Below, piece by piece: positions 8,259 through 16,304 of a stretch of DNA of 64,000 bases (position 1 is its first letter; every line of letters begins with the position of its first letter). The notes below the pieces were generated by a model that saw nothing but the letters and a program-made list of their open reading frames with translations, did not search any database and was not told where the DNA came from. The DNA comes from Stieleria maiorica (GTDB taxonomy: Bacteria; Planctomycetota; Planctomycetia; Pirellulales; Pirellulaceae). The DNA lies in the NCBI RefSeq assembly GCF_008035925.1, contig NZ_CP036264.1, positions 7,969,641 through 8,033,640 of the forward strand. Reading direction: 5' to 3'. Position numbers and translations under genes: made by a program.

Positions 8259-9317
8259 TCAGGCGGGTTCCATTGCCAGATCCCGCATCGCCGATAGGAT
8301 GTGCTGCGATTGGGGAACCGTGTTTTCTTCGTAGACCTGATTCAAACCGATCCCCGGAACATGCTTGGCCAACAGCACGCGCGGCCGACATAACAGGTCG
8401 TAGAAGTGATGATCGATGATGCGGCGGAGCAGATGCTCGCCAAAATTGGTCACCTCCGTGTCTTCGTTGACGATCAGGACGCGTCCCGTTTTCAGGACGC
8501 TGGCGGAGATCGCTTGCCAATCGTAGGGAAACAGGCTGCGCAGATCGATCACGTCAAAGCGGATCCGGTCGGTGGTCTTCAACTGATCTGCTGCGGAGAC
8601 ACACAATGGTAGTGTTCTGCCGTAGCTGATCACCGTGGCATCACCACCGCTGCGAACCAGCGAGGCTTTGCCGAGTGGAACGAAGTGCTCGCCAAGCGTT
8701 GGCCAGTTCGGTTGCCAATGTGTCCGATCGCCGACCGGGGCATCGATCATTTCCTTCAATACGACCGGGTCTTCGGGTTCGCCTGGAAGCAGGGTCTCAC
8801 CGCGGACACGCAGCAACGCTTTCGGCAACAGCACCATCACCGGATTCGGATCGGCGATCGCCGAGAGCATCAACCCGTAGGCATCGATCGGATTGCTGGG
8901 CATGACGATCTTCCAGCCGGCTAGCCGCGTGGCCCAACTGTCGAAGGAGTGGGAATGGTACAGGCTGCCTCGGATCCCACTGCCGCTGGGCGTCATCAGA
9001 ACCATCGGCAGGTTCCAGCCGCCGGCACTGGACCAAGATTGATTGCCGGCGGCCTTGAGCAAATCGATCGTATTGAACGCATAGTCGCAAAATTGAATCT
9101 CTGCGACCGGGCGTCCGCCGGCAAAGGCAATCCCCATGGCGGTGCCGACAATCCCGCGTTCATCGAGCGGGGAATTCCAGGCGGTCTCCAGGCCTTGCGT
9201 CGCGGTGAACACACCGCCCAACGGCGGACCGACGTCTTCGCCAAAGATATCGGTCACGCCCAGCTCGGTTTCGCCGTAGTGCAGCGCCATCCGTATGGCT
9301 TGGGCCATGGTTGCCAT
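8259..9317 (-). CDS. bkdA2: branched-chain 2-oxoacid dehydrogenase E1 beta subunit
   Basis: A 352-aa transketolase-like protein. The N-terminal pyrimidine-binding domain shows the usual signatures (GEDVGPPLGGVFTATQGL, then DERGIVGTAMGIAFAGGRPV and EIQFCDYAFNTIDLL), followed by a C-terminal domain with DATVISYGRTLP and VIDLRSLFPYDWQAI. It forms the E1 heterotetramer with the alpha subunit just upstream and decarboxylates branched-chain 2-oxoacids. The frame is open further 5', but those 42 residues are Arg/Cys-rich and overlap the E1-alpha end; MATMAQAIRMAL at 9317 is the family-like start. It lies 46 bp after E1-alpha and 39 bp before E2. Confidence 0.9.
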   Translation of the reverse strand: MATMAQAIRMALHYGETELGVTDIFGEDVGPPLGGVFTATQGLETAWNSPLDERGIVGTAMGIAFAGGRPVAEIQFCDYAFNTIDLLKAAGNQSWSSAGGWNLPMVLMTPSGSGIRGSLYHSHSFDSWATRLAGWKIVMPSNPIDAYGLMLSAIADPNPVMVLLPKALLRVRGETLLPGEPEDPVVLKEMIDAPVGDRTHWQPNWPTLGEHFVPLGKASLVRSGGDATVISYGRTLPLCVSAADQLKTTDRIRFDVIDLRSLFPYDWQAISASVLKTGRVLIVNEDTEVTNFGEHLLRRIIDHHFYDLLCRPRVLLAKHVPGIGLNQVYEENTVPQSQHILSAMRDLAMEPA

Positions 9318-9363
9318 CGCATTGCTACCTGTTTCAATTGACGCCCCTCTCGTCGGGCACCGG

Positions 9364-10437
9364 CTACATCGGCAAACCCGTGTAGTCGTTCGGATAGACC
9401 CGGTCCACCTTGCTTGGTGCGTAGGTAAACCGCTGGACGTCACTCGGCTTGGGATTCGCTTCTGCCATGGCTTGTTCCACGGCGGCTTTCACTTCGGCGA
9501 CCGCATCTTCGTGGACGGACCGAAGCTGATCGGCGGTGACCAGCCCGCTTTGGACCAGTTTCTGCTCCAATAACTCGATACAGTCCGGCTCATTCTTCAC
9601 ACGCAATGCGCCGCTGGATGAGGAGTGTCCGTACAAACGCGACACGATCGGTTCCAGGATGCAGGGTCTGCCTTTGGTTCGACAGAACGCCATTGCCCGG
9701 CGGACGGCGTGCCAGCCTTTGATCGCATCGTTGCCATCAAACACCAGTCCGGGAATTCCAAACGGTTCACCGCGATCAAGGATTTGTTTTTCGCCGTGCT
9801 GGGTGCAGGCTGCGGTCGAAATTCCCCAGTTGTTGTGTGTCACGACCATCAAGATCGGCAGTTGGTTGTCCGGCCGCGTGCTCCACACCATCGCGGTCGC
9901 GAAGTCTCCTTCGGCCGTGCCGGCATCTCCGCCGACCACGATCGTGATTCCTTCCCCGCCCGAGCGTTTTTGGACGATCGCGGTACCGGCCGCCATCGCG
10001 TACTGAATCTCGACCACGGATGTGACCGGAACGACGTTCCAATCGGGCCGGGAAAAGTGGCCGACAAAATTCCGCCCCATGGAAAACGGATCCGTGATTC
10101 TCATCGCCATTTGACGAATCGCATCGATCAGCGGCATGCCCATCGCCACCATCACGGCACTACTACGGTAGTGCAGATGAAGGTAGTCGTGGTTGGGGCC
10201 GGCGCCACGATTGACTTGCAGTCCCAGACAGGCGTTGAATGCTTCCTCGCCCGGTCCGCCGATCCAAAAGTAGCCTTCGCCCGATTTGCTCATCTTGATC
10301 ATGCGTTCTTCCATCACGCGTGTGCGAACCATCACGCGGTGAATCTGAAGCGCCGTCTGCAACGGAAGCACGTCATCGCCACTCGTGATGACGGGGTCCG
10401 AATCGATCAAGTCATGGGTGTGAGCAATGTTCTGCAT
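9364..10437 (-). CDS. bkdA1: branched-chain 2-oxoacid dehydrogenase E1 alpha subunit
   Basis: A 357-aa thiamine-diphosphate enzyme subunit. The thiamine-binding motif is GGDAGTAEGDFATAMVWS... HNNWGIST, the GDG-like...N pattern of this family. Other signatures are MIKMSKSGEGYFWIGGPGEE (start of the catalytic domain) and LYGHSSSSGALRVKNEPD, the phosphorylation-loop equivalent. The ATG at 10437 is preceded by GGAG eight bases away; an upstream in-frame codon at 10452 is less likely. It follows the HDO-like gene after 22 bp and precedes E1-beta, so the complex subunits are co-expressed. The end of the protein (VYPNDYTGLPM) is unremarkable. Confidence 0.9.
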   Translation of the reverse strand: MQNIAHTHDLIDSDPVITSGDDVLPLQTALQIHRVMVRTRVMEERMIKMSKSGEGYFWIGGPGEEAFNACLGLQVNRGAGPNHDYLHLHYRSSAVMVAMGMPLIDAIRQMAMRITDPFSMGRNFVGHFSRPDWNVVPVTSVVEIQYAMAAGTAIVQKRSGGEGITIVVGGDAGTAEGDFATAMVWSTRPDNQLPILMVVTHNNWGISTAACTQHGEKQILDRGEPFGIPGLVFDGNDAIKGWHAVRRAMAFCRTKGRPCILEPIVSRLYGHSSSSGALRVKNEPDCIELLEQKLVQSGLVTADQLRSVHEDAVAEVKAAVEQAMAEANPKPSDVQRFTYAPSKVDRVYPNDYTGLPM

Positions 10438-10459
10438 AAATCGACTCCGCACACGTGTC

Positions 10460-11485
10460 TCAAATCAGGTGTCCGGTTGAGTGATGCATCGGCACGGGAA
10501 GTTTGTCCAAGGCATGTGGATCAAAACTCCGTGGCTGACAAGCCTGGGTTGGCCAACTGTTGTCTTTCTCCGGAAGGGTGTCGAGTTGAGATTGGTAATA
10601 GGCTTGCACGCCCTCGGTCAGAATCGTTTCGGCACCGCACAAGAAACGCTCCGTGTCGAACCAGACGGTCTGGAAATCTTCCAGCAATTCGTCCAATGTT
10701 GCTTGCGAGTGATGAACCTCTTGCGCTTCGTGGTAGGTCAGGTAGCCCAGATCAACGGGATGCTCCAGCGATTCGTTCAATTTCCGCATCCCCGCGATCC
10801 ATGGGGTCCACAGTGCCCCGGCCGCCCAGTTCTCGATGGCGAACGCCGCCCCGGTCGCCGTGCTCTGGTCGGTACTGGCATAGGTGTTGAAGGTGGTTTC
10901 AACAAACCGTTTGGTCCCCGGTTGTGCGATCCAGATCTTTCCCAAATCCTCGAACGCAAGCCCTAACCCTCTTGCGGTGTCCTGCATCCAGGTGAAGTGG
11001 ATGGTGGCCGGGCTCCACTGGCCGGTCAATTCACCTTCAAATCCGTTCTCGTACGGGATCCCCTTCTCGTTCAGCAGCACCTTCAATCGCTCCTGATAGG
11101 CTTCCAACGTCGGCGCGTTGGCCACCAGTTTTGCCTGTGCGACATCGAACTGCAGCCCGAAGACGGAGAACTGTTGAATCTCGTGCCGCGCCTGGGCAAA
11201 CGTCACCCCCTCGGCGAAGCGGCGCAGGTAATTGTTCGTGGCGATGATCGGGTGGCACATCACAAAGGCACAACAATCGACCAGCAGTTGCTGGAATTCG
11301 TGTGCCCGTTCCTGCTGCATCTCGCCTTGGTCGACCATCGCGGCCGCCTGCCGCATCACCTGATCGGCCTGTTCGGCGTACAGCTTCAAATGCGCCGGCA
11401 ACGGTTGTTGGTCGGCGATAATTCCGACCGCCCGAAACACGTCTTCGCAGGGCGTGCTGAGCGATACGTGCGCAAGCTTGCCCAT
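10460..11485 (-). CDS. heme-oxygenase-like (HDO/CADD-type) protein, function unknown
   Basis: A 341-aa, largely helical protein. It resembles iron-containing redox proteins with a heme-oxygenase-like fold: VDCCAFVMCHPIIATNNYLRR (residues 69-89), a central helix with FAIENW (Glu218) and a C-terminal helix YHEAQEVHH in which His252, Glu256 and His259 give the H-x3-E-x2-H spacing of the last metal helix in such enzymes. The other ligands are uncertain, so I do not claim a working diiron site. AAGGAGG stands seven bases before the ATG at 11485, the strongest ribosome site in the operon. It is the first gene of the 2-oxoacid dehydrogenase operon, an unusual partner; a TenA-like or cofactor role is also possible. 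Confidence 0.6.
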   Translation of the reverse strand: MGKLAHVSLSTPCEDVFRAVGIIADQQPLPAHLKLYAEQADQVMRQAAAMVDQGEMQQERAHEFQQLLVDCCAFVMCHPIIATNNYLRRFAEGVTFAQARHEIQQFSVFGLQFDVAQAKLVANAPTLEAYQERLKVLLNEKGIPYENGFEGELTGQWSPATIHFTWMQDTARGLGLAFEDLGKIWIAQPGTKRFVETTFNTYASTDQSTATGAAFAIENWAAGALWTPWIAGMRKLNESLEHPVDLGYLTYHEAQEVHHSQATLDELLEDFQTVWFDTERFLCGAETILTEGVQAYYQSQLDTLPEKDNSWPTQACQPRSFDPHALDKLPVPMHHSTGHLI

Positions 11486-11587
11486 CGCAATGCCTCCTTA
11501 GCGGGGTAAAGAAAAGATGCCAGAGGCGGACTTAAATGCGCAGTCCTACTACAGATTCAATCCTATGCGTCGGGCGAGTCTAGACAA

Positions 11588-11607
11588 GGAATCGTTTTCG
11601 CAATTCC
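11588..11607. promoter_or_regulatory. candidate operator between divergent catabolic operons
   Basis: A dyad GGAATYG-N6-CRATTCC (one mismatch) lies in the 265-bp spacer between the HDO/2-oxoacid dehydrogenase operon (leftward) and the HPPD operon (rightward). A shared regulator site would coordinate branched-chain and tyrosine breakdown. Only the symmetry is seen; the protein that would bind is unknown. Confidence 0.3.
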
Positions 11608-11750
11608 GGTCAATCGAGATTGCCTGGTGCGGACTTCGGGCGAACAATTGTTAGATGCCAAGGAGTGGTCGACGCAATCAGCTGGCGATCAAATGATTGG
11701 TTCGCAGGCTTGACACTTACTGCACTTGTCTTTTCAGTGAGGTCGCAGGC

Positions 11751-12839
11751 ATGTCTTTAAATCCCCTGCCGTTGAGAGCGATCCATCACGTCGAGTTGCT
11801 GGTCGGCAACGCCAAGCAGGCCGCGTATTACTACCGCCGCGCGTTTGGTTTTTCGCAGCTCGCCTATGCCGGTCCGGAAACAGGTGTCAAAGATCAAGCG
11901 TCGTATGTATTGCAGCAAGGCGATACTCGGCTGGTCGTTAGCACACCGTTATTTCCTGATGACGCCATGGCCGAACACCTGCGCAAACACGGTGACGGCG
12001 TCTTGGACATCGCCTTTTTGGTGGACGATGTCGACCACTGCTACAGCGAGTCGATTGCGCGCGGCGCGCGATCCGCTGTGCCGCCCTTCAGCTGCGCCGA
12101 TCGTGAAGGACAGATTCGGCGTGCAAAGATTCGGGCTTACGGCGATACGCTGCACTCCTTCATCTCCTTGGCCGATTACGCGGGCCCGTTTCTGCCGGGC
12201 TATCAGATTCACAGGATTCCCGCGGCCGGCGTCGGACTGAAGCGGATCGACCACATCGTCGGCAACGTCGAAGAGGGCCACATGAATGATTGGGGAACGT
12301 TCTACGATCAGGTCTTGGGTTTTCATCAATTCATGAGCTTCGACGACAAAGACATCTCGACCGATTTTTCGGCACTTCGCAGCAAGGTCATGGCCGACCC
12401 TTCGGACCAGATCAAATTTCCGATCAACGAACCGGCCACGGGGCGACGCAAAAGCCAAATCCAAGAGTACCTTGATTACAACGTCGGCCCAGGCGTGCAA
12501 CACATTGCGCTGCTGACCGACGACATCATCCATACGGTCTCGTTGTTGAAAGAAAACGGCGTCGTCTTTCTGAACGTCCCCGATGCTTACTACGATCAGG
12601 TCTGGGATCGGGTGGGCACGATCGAAGAAGATCCCGACGAGGTGCGTCGGCTGAATCTGTTGGCCGACCGGGACGAGAAGGGATACCTGTTGCAAATCTT
12701 CACCATGCCGGTAGAAGATCGACCGACGCTGTTTTACGAGATCATTCAGCGCGGGGGCTGCAGCGGCTTCGGAAAGGGAAACTTCAAAGCGCTCTTCGAA
12801 GCCATCGAGCGGGAGCAAGCGCTGCGAGGTAATCTGTAA
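11751..12839 (+). CDS. hpd: 4-hydroxyphenylpyruvate dioxygenase
   Basis: A 362-aa non-heme iron dioxygenase of the vicinal-oxygen-chelate fold that makes homogentisate from 4-hydroxyphenylpyruvate. The two glyoxalase-like halves are visible: [18 protein letters not shown] at the start and the catalytic half from [11 protein letters not shown]. The three iron ligands are recognisable as the His of RIDHIVG, the His of [12 protein letters not shown] and the Glu of [10 protein letters not shown]. The C-terminal [18 protein letters not shown] is a family hallmark. The ATG at 11751 gives the usual N-terminus; an earlier in-frame codon at 11697 adds 18 atypical residues. It opens an operon with HGD 34 bp downstream. 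Confidence 0.95.
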   Translation: MSLNPLPLRAIHHVELLVGNAKQAAYYYRRAFGFSQLAYAGPETGVKDQASYVLQQGDTRLVVSTPLFPDDAMAEHLRKHGDGVLDIAFLVDDVDHCYSESIARGARSAVPPFSCADREGQIRRAKIRAYGDTLHSFISLADYAGPFLPGYQIHRIPAAGVGLKRIDHIVGNVEEGHMNDWGTFYDQVLGFHQFMSFDDKDISTDFSALRSKVMADPSDQIKFPINEPATGRRKSQIQEYLDYNVGPGVQHIALLTDDIIHTVSLLKENGVVFLNVPDAYYDQVWDRVGTIEEDPDEVRRLNLLADRDEKGYLLQIFTMPVEDRPTLFYEIIQRGGCSGFGKGNFKALFEAIEREQALRGNL

Positions 12840-12873
12840 GCGATCGTGGACGGGGTCACTCGGAGGGACAGGC

Positions 12874-14028
12874 ATGCCTTTTTATCACCAGCTCGGCGAA
12901 GTCCCTCGAAAGCGACACACCGTCTGGCGGCAGACGTCCGGTGATCTGTACCACGAACACGTGATGGGCAGCTTCGGTTTCTCAGGCCCCGAGTCGCTGC
13001 TCTATCACCTCCGCCCACCGACCACCGTTTGCCGTTCAAAGACACTGGCAAAGATCGACTGGAAATCCGATCCCGATGAAACGTTAAGGATGCGGCACTT
13101 CCAACTCGCCGAGCTGCCGACCGTCGACAGTGCAACGCTGCAGCGAACCGTGTTGTTGTTCAATCATCATCTGTCTCTGTCGATGGTTCGCCCGACCGTC
13201 GACGACGACTTTTTTTATCGCAACGGCCAGGGCGACGAAGTCATCTACGTCAGCGAAGGATCCGGTGTCCTCCAGTCGTTGATGGGGGAATTGGCATTCC
13301 GGCAGGGAGATTACATCGTCATCCCGCGCGGAATTCTGTATCGGTTGCAACTGACCGATGGGCCCTGGCGACTGTTGATCATCGAATCCGCCGGACAGAT
13401 CGCCGCCCCCAAGCGATATCGCAACGAGTACGGACAACTGCTCGAACACAGTCCGTACTGTGAACGCGACATTCGCCCGCCACAGGCGTTGCCCATCCAC
13501 GATGAAACGGGGGAGTTCCGCGCGGTGGTCAAGCAAAACAACCTGTTGACCGAAATGGTCTTGGACCATCACCCGTTGGACGTTGTCGGTTGGGACGGCT
13601 TTTATTACCCCTGGGCGCTCTCGATCCACGACTTCGAACCGATCACCGGCAGTTTGCACCAACCGCCGCCGGTGCACCAGACGTTCGCCGCTGACGGATT
13701 TGTGGTCTGTTCCTTCGTGCCACGCCTTTTCGACTATCACCCCGATGCCGTTCCCGCTCCGTACAACCATTCCAATGTGATGAGCGATGAAGTGATCTAT
13801 TACGCCAACGACCAATTCATGAGTCGGCGCGGGATCGATTACGGTTCGCTCACGCTGCATCCGTCGGGGCTGCCGCACGGGCCGCATCCGGGCCGCGCCG
13901 AGGCGTCGATCGGGGTTCAACGCACCGACGAATTGGCCGTGATGCTGGACACGTTTCATCCCCTGCGCGTCGCGCGGGAGGCACTGGCGTCGGAAGACCC
14001 CGATTACGCTCGTTCCTGGTTGCTGTGA
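12874..14028 (+). CDS. hmgA: homogentisate 1,2-dioxygenase
   Basis: A 384-aa cupin-type iron dioxygenase that opens the ring of homogentisate to maleylacetoacetate. The N-terminal part has MPFYHQLGEVPRKRHTVWR and a central cupin (GDEVIYVSEGSGVLQSLMGE, GDYIVIPRGILYRLQ). The active-site segment is PYNHSNVMSDEVIYY, then LHPSGLPHGPHPG, supplying the expected His, Glu and His ligands. At 384 residues it is shorter than the ~440-residue human-type enzyme, as is usual in several bacterial groups. A GGAGG sequence at 12861-12865 precedes the ATG. The next gene (14054) starts 25 bp on, in the same operon. Confidence 0.93.
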   Translation: MPFYHQLGEVPRKRHTVWRQTSGDLYHEHVMGSFGFSGPESLLYHLRPPTTVCRSKTLAKIDWKSDPDETLRMRHFQLAELPTVDSATLQRTVLLFNHHLSLSMVRPTVDDDFFYRNGQGDEVIYVSEGSGVLQSLMGELAFRQGDYIVIPRGILYRLQLTDGPWRLLIIESAGQIAAPKRYRNEYGQLLEHSPYCERDIRPPQALPIHDETGEFRAVVKQNNLLTEMVLDHHPLDVVGWDGFYYPWALSIHDFEPITGSLHQPPPVHQTFAADGFVVCSFVPRLFDYHPDAVPAPYNHSNVMSDEVIYYANDQFMSRRGIDYGSLTLHPSGLPHGPHPGRAEASIGVQRTDELAVMLDTFHPLRVAREALASEDPDYARSWLL

Positions 14029-14053
14029 GGGCGACAGAGGAGGGTATACACAG

Positions 14054-15007
14054 ATGACCAACAGCCTGGCAACGTTACTGGCCGGTTCGATCGACTACGC
14101 CGGCATCTTTCCGCCTGCGAAGTTGTCGGTCGATCAAGCTGTCCGCAGTTACGTAGACTATCGGCAACAAGCCGACGCGTGGTTGTTGGGGCGGATGGTC
14201 TGCGGCGTCGACCGACTGCCCGAACTTGCGGCTTGTTCCAGCCTGCTCCGCGGGACGCCGATCCGATTGACGCTGGTTTGCCCCACCGTGGGCGACTTCA
14301 AAGACGTGGCTGATTTCCAGCGGGCTCAGGCAGCTCATTTCTGCGTTGCCGCGTTGGAATTGAAATTGCCGGCGTGGATGGTCGAGTCGGTTGATTCACT
14401 GGATCAGTTTTTGGACCACGTCTCAAAGGTGACCGACGCGCTCGCAATGCGAAACGCGGACGTGTTCTTGGAGATCGCTGCCGGCGACTGGGGAAACGCT
14501 CTGACCAATGTGCTGTCGTCGATTCAAGCGAGAGGTTCTACACGCGTGGGGCTGAAAATCCGTCTCGGGGGACTGTCCGAAAACGCGCTGCCGACACCGC
14601 TACAAGTCGGCATCTTCATTGACGCTTGTCGATCTGCCGGCGTGCGCTGGAAGGCCACGGCAGGCTTGCATCATCCTCTCTCCCGTCCGAAAGAATCTGG
14701 ACAGACAGAATTCGGTTTCCTGAACTTGTTTTCCGCCGCCGTGTTGGCATGTGTCCATCAGCTGGCACCGTCGCAAATCGCCGCGATCTTGGCGGAAACA
14801 TCCGCCGACGCGTTTCAGTTCGATGAACGCTCGATGTCGTGGGGCGATCACGGGGCCACGCTGAGCGAGATTGCAGATGGTCGACGGGAATCGATCCGAT
14901 CATTCGGAAGCTGTAGTTTTGAGGAACCTCGCGATGGACTACGGCAATTGAATCTGTTCGGCGCGTCCGATCCATTGGAAGTTCATCAGACAGAGTCCCC
15001 GTCATGA
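14054..15007 (+). CDS. unknown conserved-looking protein in the homogentisate operon
   Basis: A 317-aa soluble protein with no family I recognise. It has no signal peptide or membrane segment. Features: SIDYAGIFPPAKLSVDQAV near the N-terminus, an alternating alpha/beta pattern (PIRLTLVCPTVGDF, VFLEIAAGDW, RVGLKIRLGG, VRWKATAGLHHPL), which suggests a TIM-barrel-like fold, and a conserved-looking KATAGLHHP near residue 210 that would be a good candidate active site. Its ATG lies 25 bp after HGD and its stop overlaps the FAH start (ATGA at 15004-15007), so it is firmly in the pathway operon. The step between HGD and FAH, maleylacetoacetate isomerase, has no GST-type gene here; this protein could supply it. 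That is inference. Confidence 0.65.
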   Translation: MTNSLATLLAGSIDYAGIFPPAKLSVDQAVRSYVDYRQQADAWLLGRMVCGVDRLPELAACSSLLRGTPIRLTLVCPTVGDFKDVADFQRAQAAHFCVAALELKLPAWMVESVDSLDQFLDHVSKVTDALAMRNADVFLEIAAGDWGNALTNVLSSIQARGSTRVGLKIRLGGLSENALPTPLQVGIFIDACRSAGVRWKATAGLHHPLSRPKESGQTEFGFLNLFSAAVLACVHQLAPSQIAAILAETSADAFQFDERSMSWGDHGATLSEIADGRRESIRSFGSCSFEEPRDGLRQLNLFGASDPLEVHQTESPS

Positions 15008-16281
15008 TTTCGACGACCGATCCTCGTCTTCGCAGCTTCGTTCCGGCAGAGCCCGAGTCGCACTTTCCGATTCAGAATCTTCCCTACGGTGTTTTCCGGC
15101 CTCCCGGCGGAACGCCCCGAGTCGGCGTGGCCATCGGCGATCGTGTATTGGACCTCTCTGTGCTTGCCAGCCGGCACTTGTTGGATGTCCCCGAAGCAGA
15201 ACACGTTTTTTCACAGGGATCCCTGAATGCATTCATGGCACTCGGTCGAACGGCATGGGGACAGACTCGCCGAACCATCAGCCACCTGCTGCGTTCCGAT
15301 GTGGCGACCATTCGCGATGACATCGAACTACGCGAGCAAACTCTGTTGCCGATCGAAGAGGTTGAATTGTTGTTGCCGATTGAAATCGGTGACTACACCG
15401 ACTTTTATTCCTCGCGGCACCACGCGACCAACGTCGGTTCGATGATCCGAGGACCAGAGAATGCGTTGAATCCGAATTGGGTGCACCTGCCGGTTGCCTA
15501 CCACGGCCGCGCCAGTTCGGTAGTCGTCTCCGGAACCAATGTGTTTCGCCCTCGAGGTCAGCGTCTGACAGCGCAGGGAGACGCACCATCACTGGGACCA
15601 AGTCGCGCGGTCGATTTCGAATTGGAAGTCGGCTTCGTGATCGGAACCGGCAACACGTTGGGGCATCCCGTTTCGATCGATCAAGCCGAGGAGCATGTTT
15701 TCGGTGTCGTTCTGGTGAACGACTGGAGTGCTCGCGACATACAGAAATGGGAGTATCAGCCGCTGGGGCCGTTTCTTTCCAAGAACTTCGCCACCAGCAT
15801 TTCACCGTGGGTCGTCACCCTGGAAGCGTTGGCACCCTTCCGCAGTGAAGGTCCACGGCAAGATCCGCCCCCGTTGCCTTATTTGGCGGGCACGACCAAC
15901 CGCACATTCGACATTCATCTGGAAGCGGTGCTGCGAACCTCCCGCATGCCCAAGGGCCAGAGAATCACCGCCACCAACTTGCGTCACGTCTATTGGAGTT
16001 TCTCGCAGCAGGTGGCACACCACACGGTCAACGGTTGCAACCTGCGCACCGGTGATCTACTGGCCACCGGAACGGTCAGCGGACCGAGTCCCGATTCACT
16101 TGGTTGTTTGTTGGAAATCAGCCAGGGTGGGAAGCAGCCGCTTGCCCTAGCCACCGGCGAGACTCGGACATTCCTAGAAGACGGCGATCAGGTCACGCTG
16201 ACCGGGTGGTGCCGGGGAGACGGTTATCGCATCGGCTTCGGCGAAGTGACCGGTACGGTGTTGCCGGCTAGAGAAGTGTAA
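15004..16281 (+). CDS. fahA: fumarylacetoacetase
   Basis: A 425-aa enzyme that hydrolyses fumarylacetoacetate to fumarate and acetoacetate, the last step of tyrosine breakdown. The N-terminal domain (FPIQNLPYGVFRPPGGTPRVG) is followed by the catalytic domain with DYTDFYSSRHHATNVG, the catalytic His in VAYHGRASSVVVSGT, the metal-binding acidic set DFELEVGFVIG and VNDWSARDIQKWEYQPLGPF, a near-diagnostic FAH motif. Length matches eukaryotic-type FAH (about 420). The start overlaps the previous gene by four bases, showing translational coupling. Acetoacetyl-CoA synthetase begins 23 bp downstream and would activate the acetoacetate produced. Confidence 0.95.
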   Translation: MISTTDPRLRSFVPAEPESHFPIQNLPYGVFRPPGGTPRVGVAIGDRVLDLSVLASRHLLDVPEAEHVFSQGSLNAFMALGRTAWGQTRRTISHLLRSDVATIRDDIELREQTLLPIEEVELLLPIEIGDYTDFYSSRHHATNVGSMIRGPENALNPNWVHLPVAYHGRASSVVVSGTNVFRPRGQRLTAQGDAPSLGPSRAVDFELEVGFVIGTGNTLGHPVSIDQAEEHVFGVVLVNDWSARDIQKWEYQPLGPFLSKNFATSISPWVVTLEALAPFRSEGPRQDPPPLPYLAGTTNRTFDIHLEAVLRTSRMPKGQRITATNLRHVYWSFSQQVAHHTVNGCNLRTGDLLATGTVSGPSPDSLGCLLEISQGGKQPLALATGETRTFLEDGDQVTLTGWCRGDGYRIGFGEVTGTVLPAREV

Positions 16282-16304
16282 ATCGTGAACAAGGGGACGG
16301 CCCC

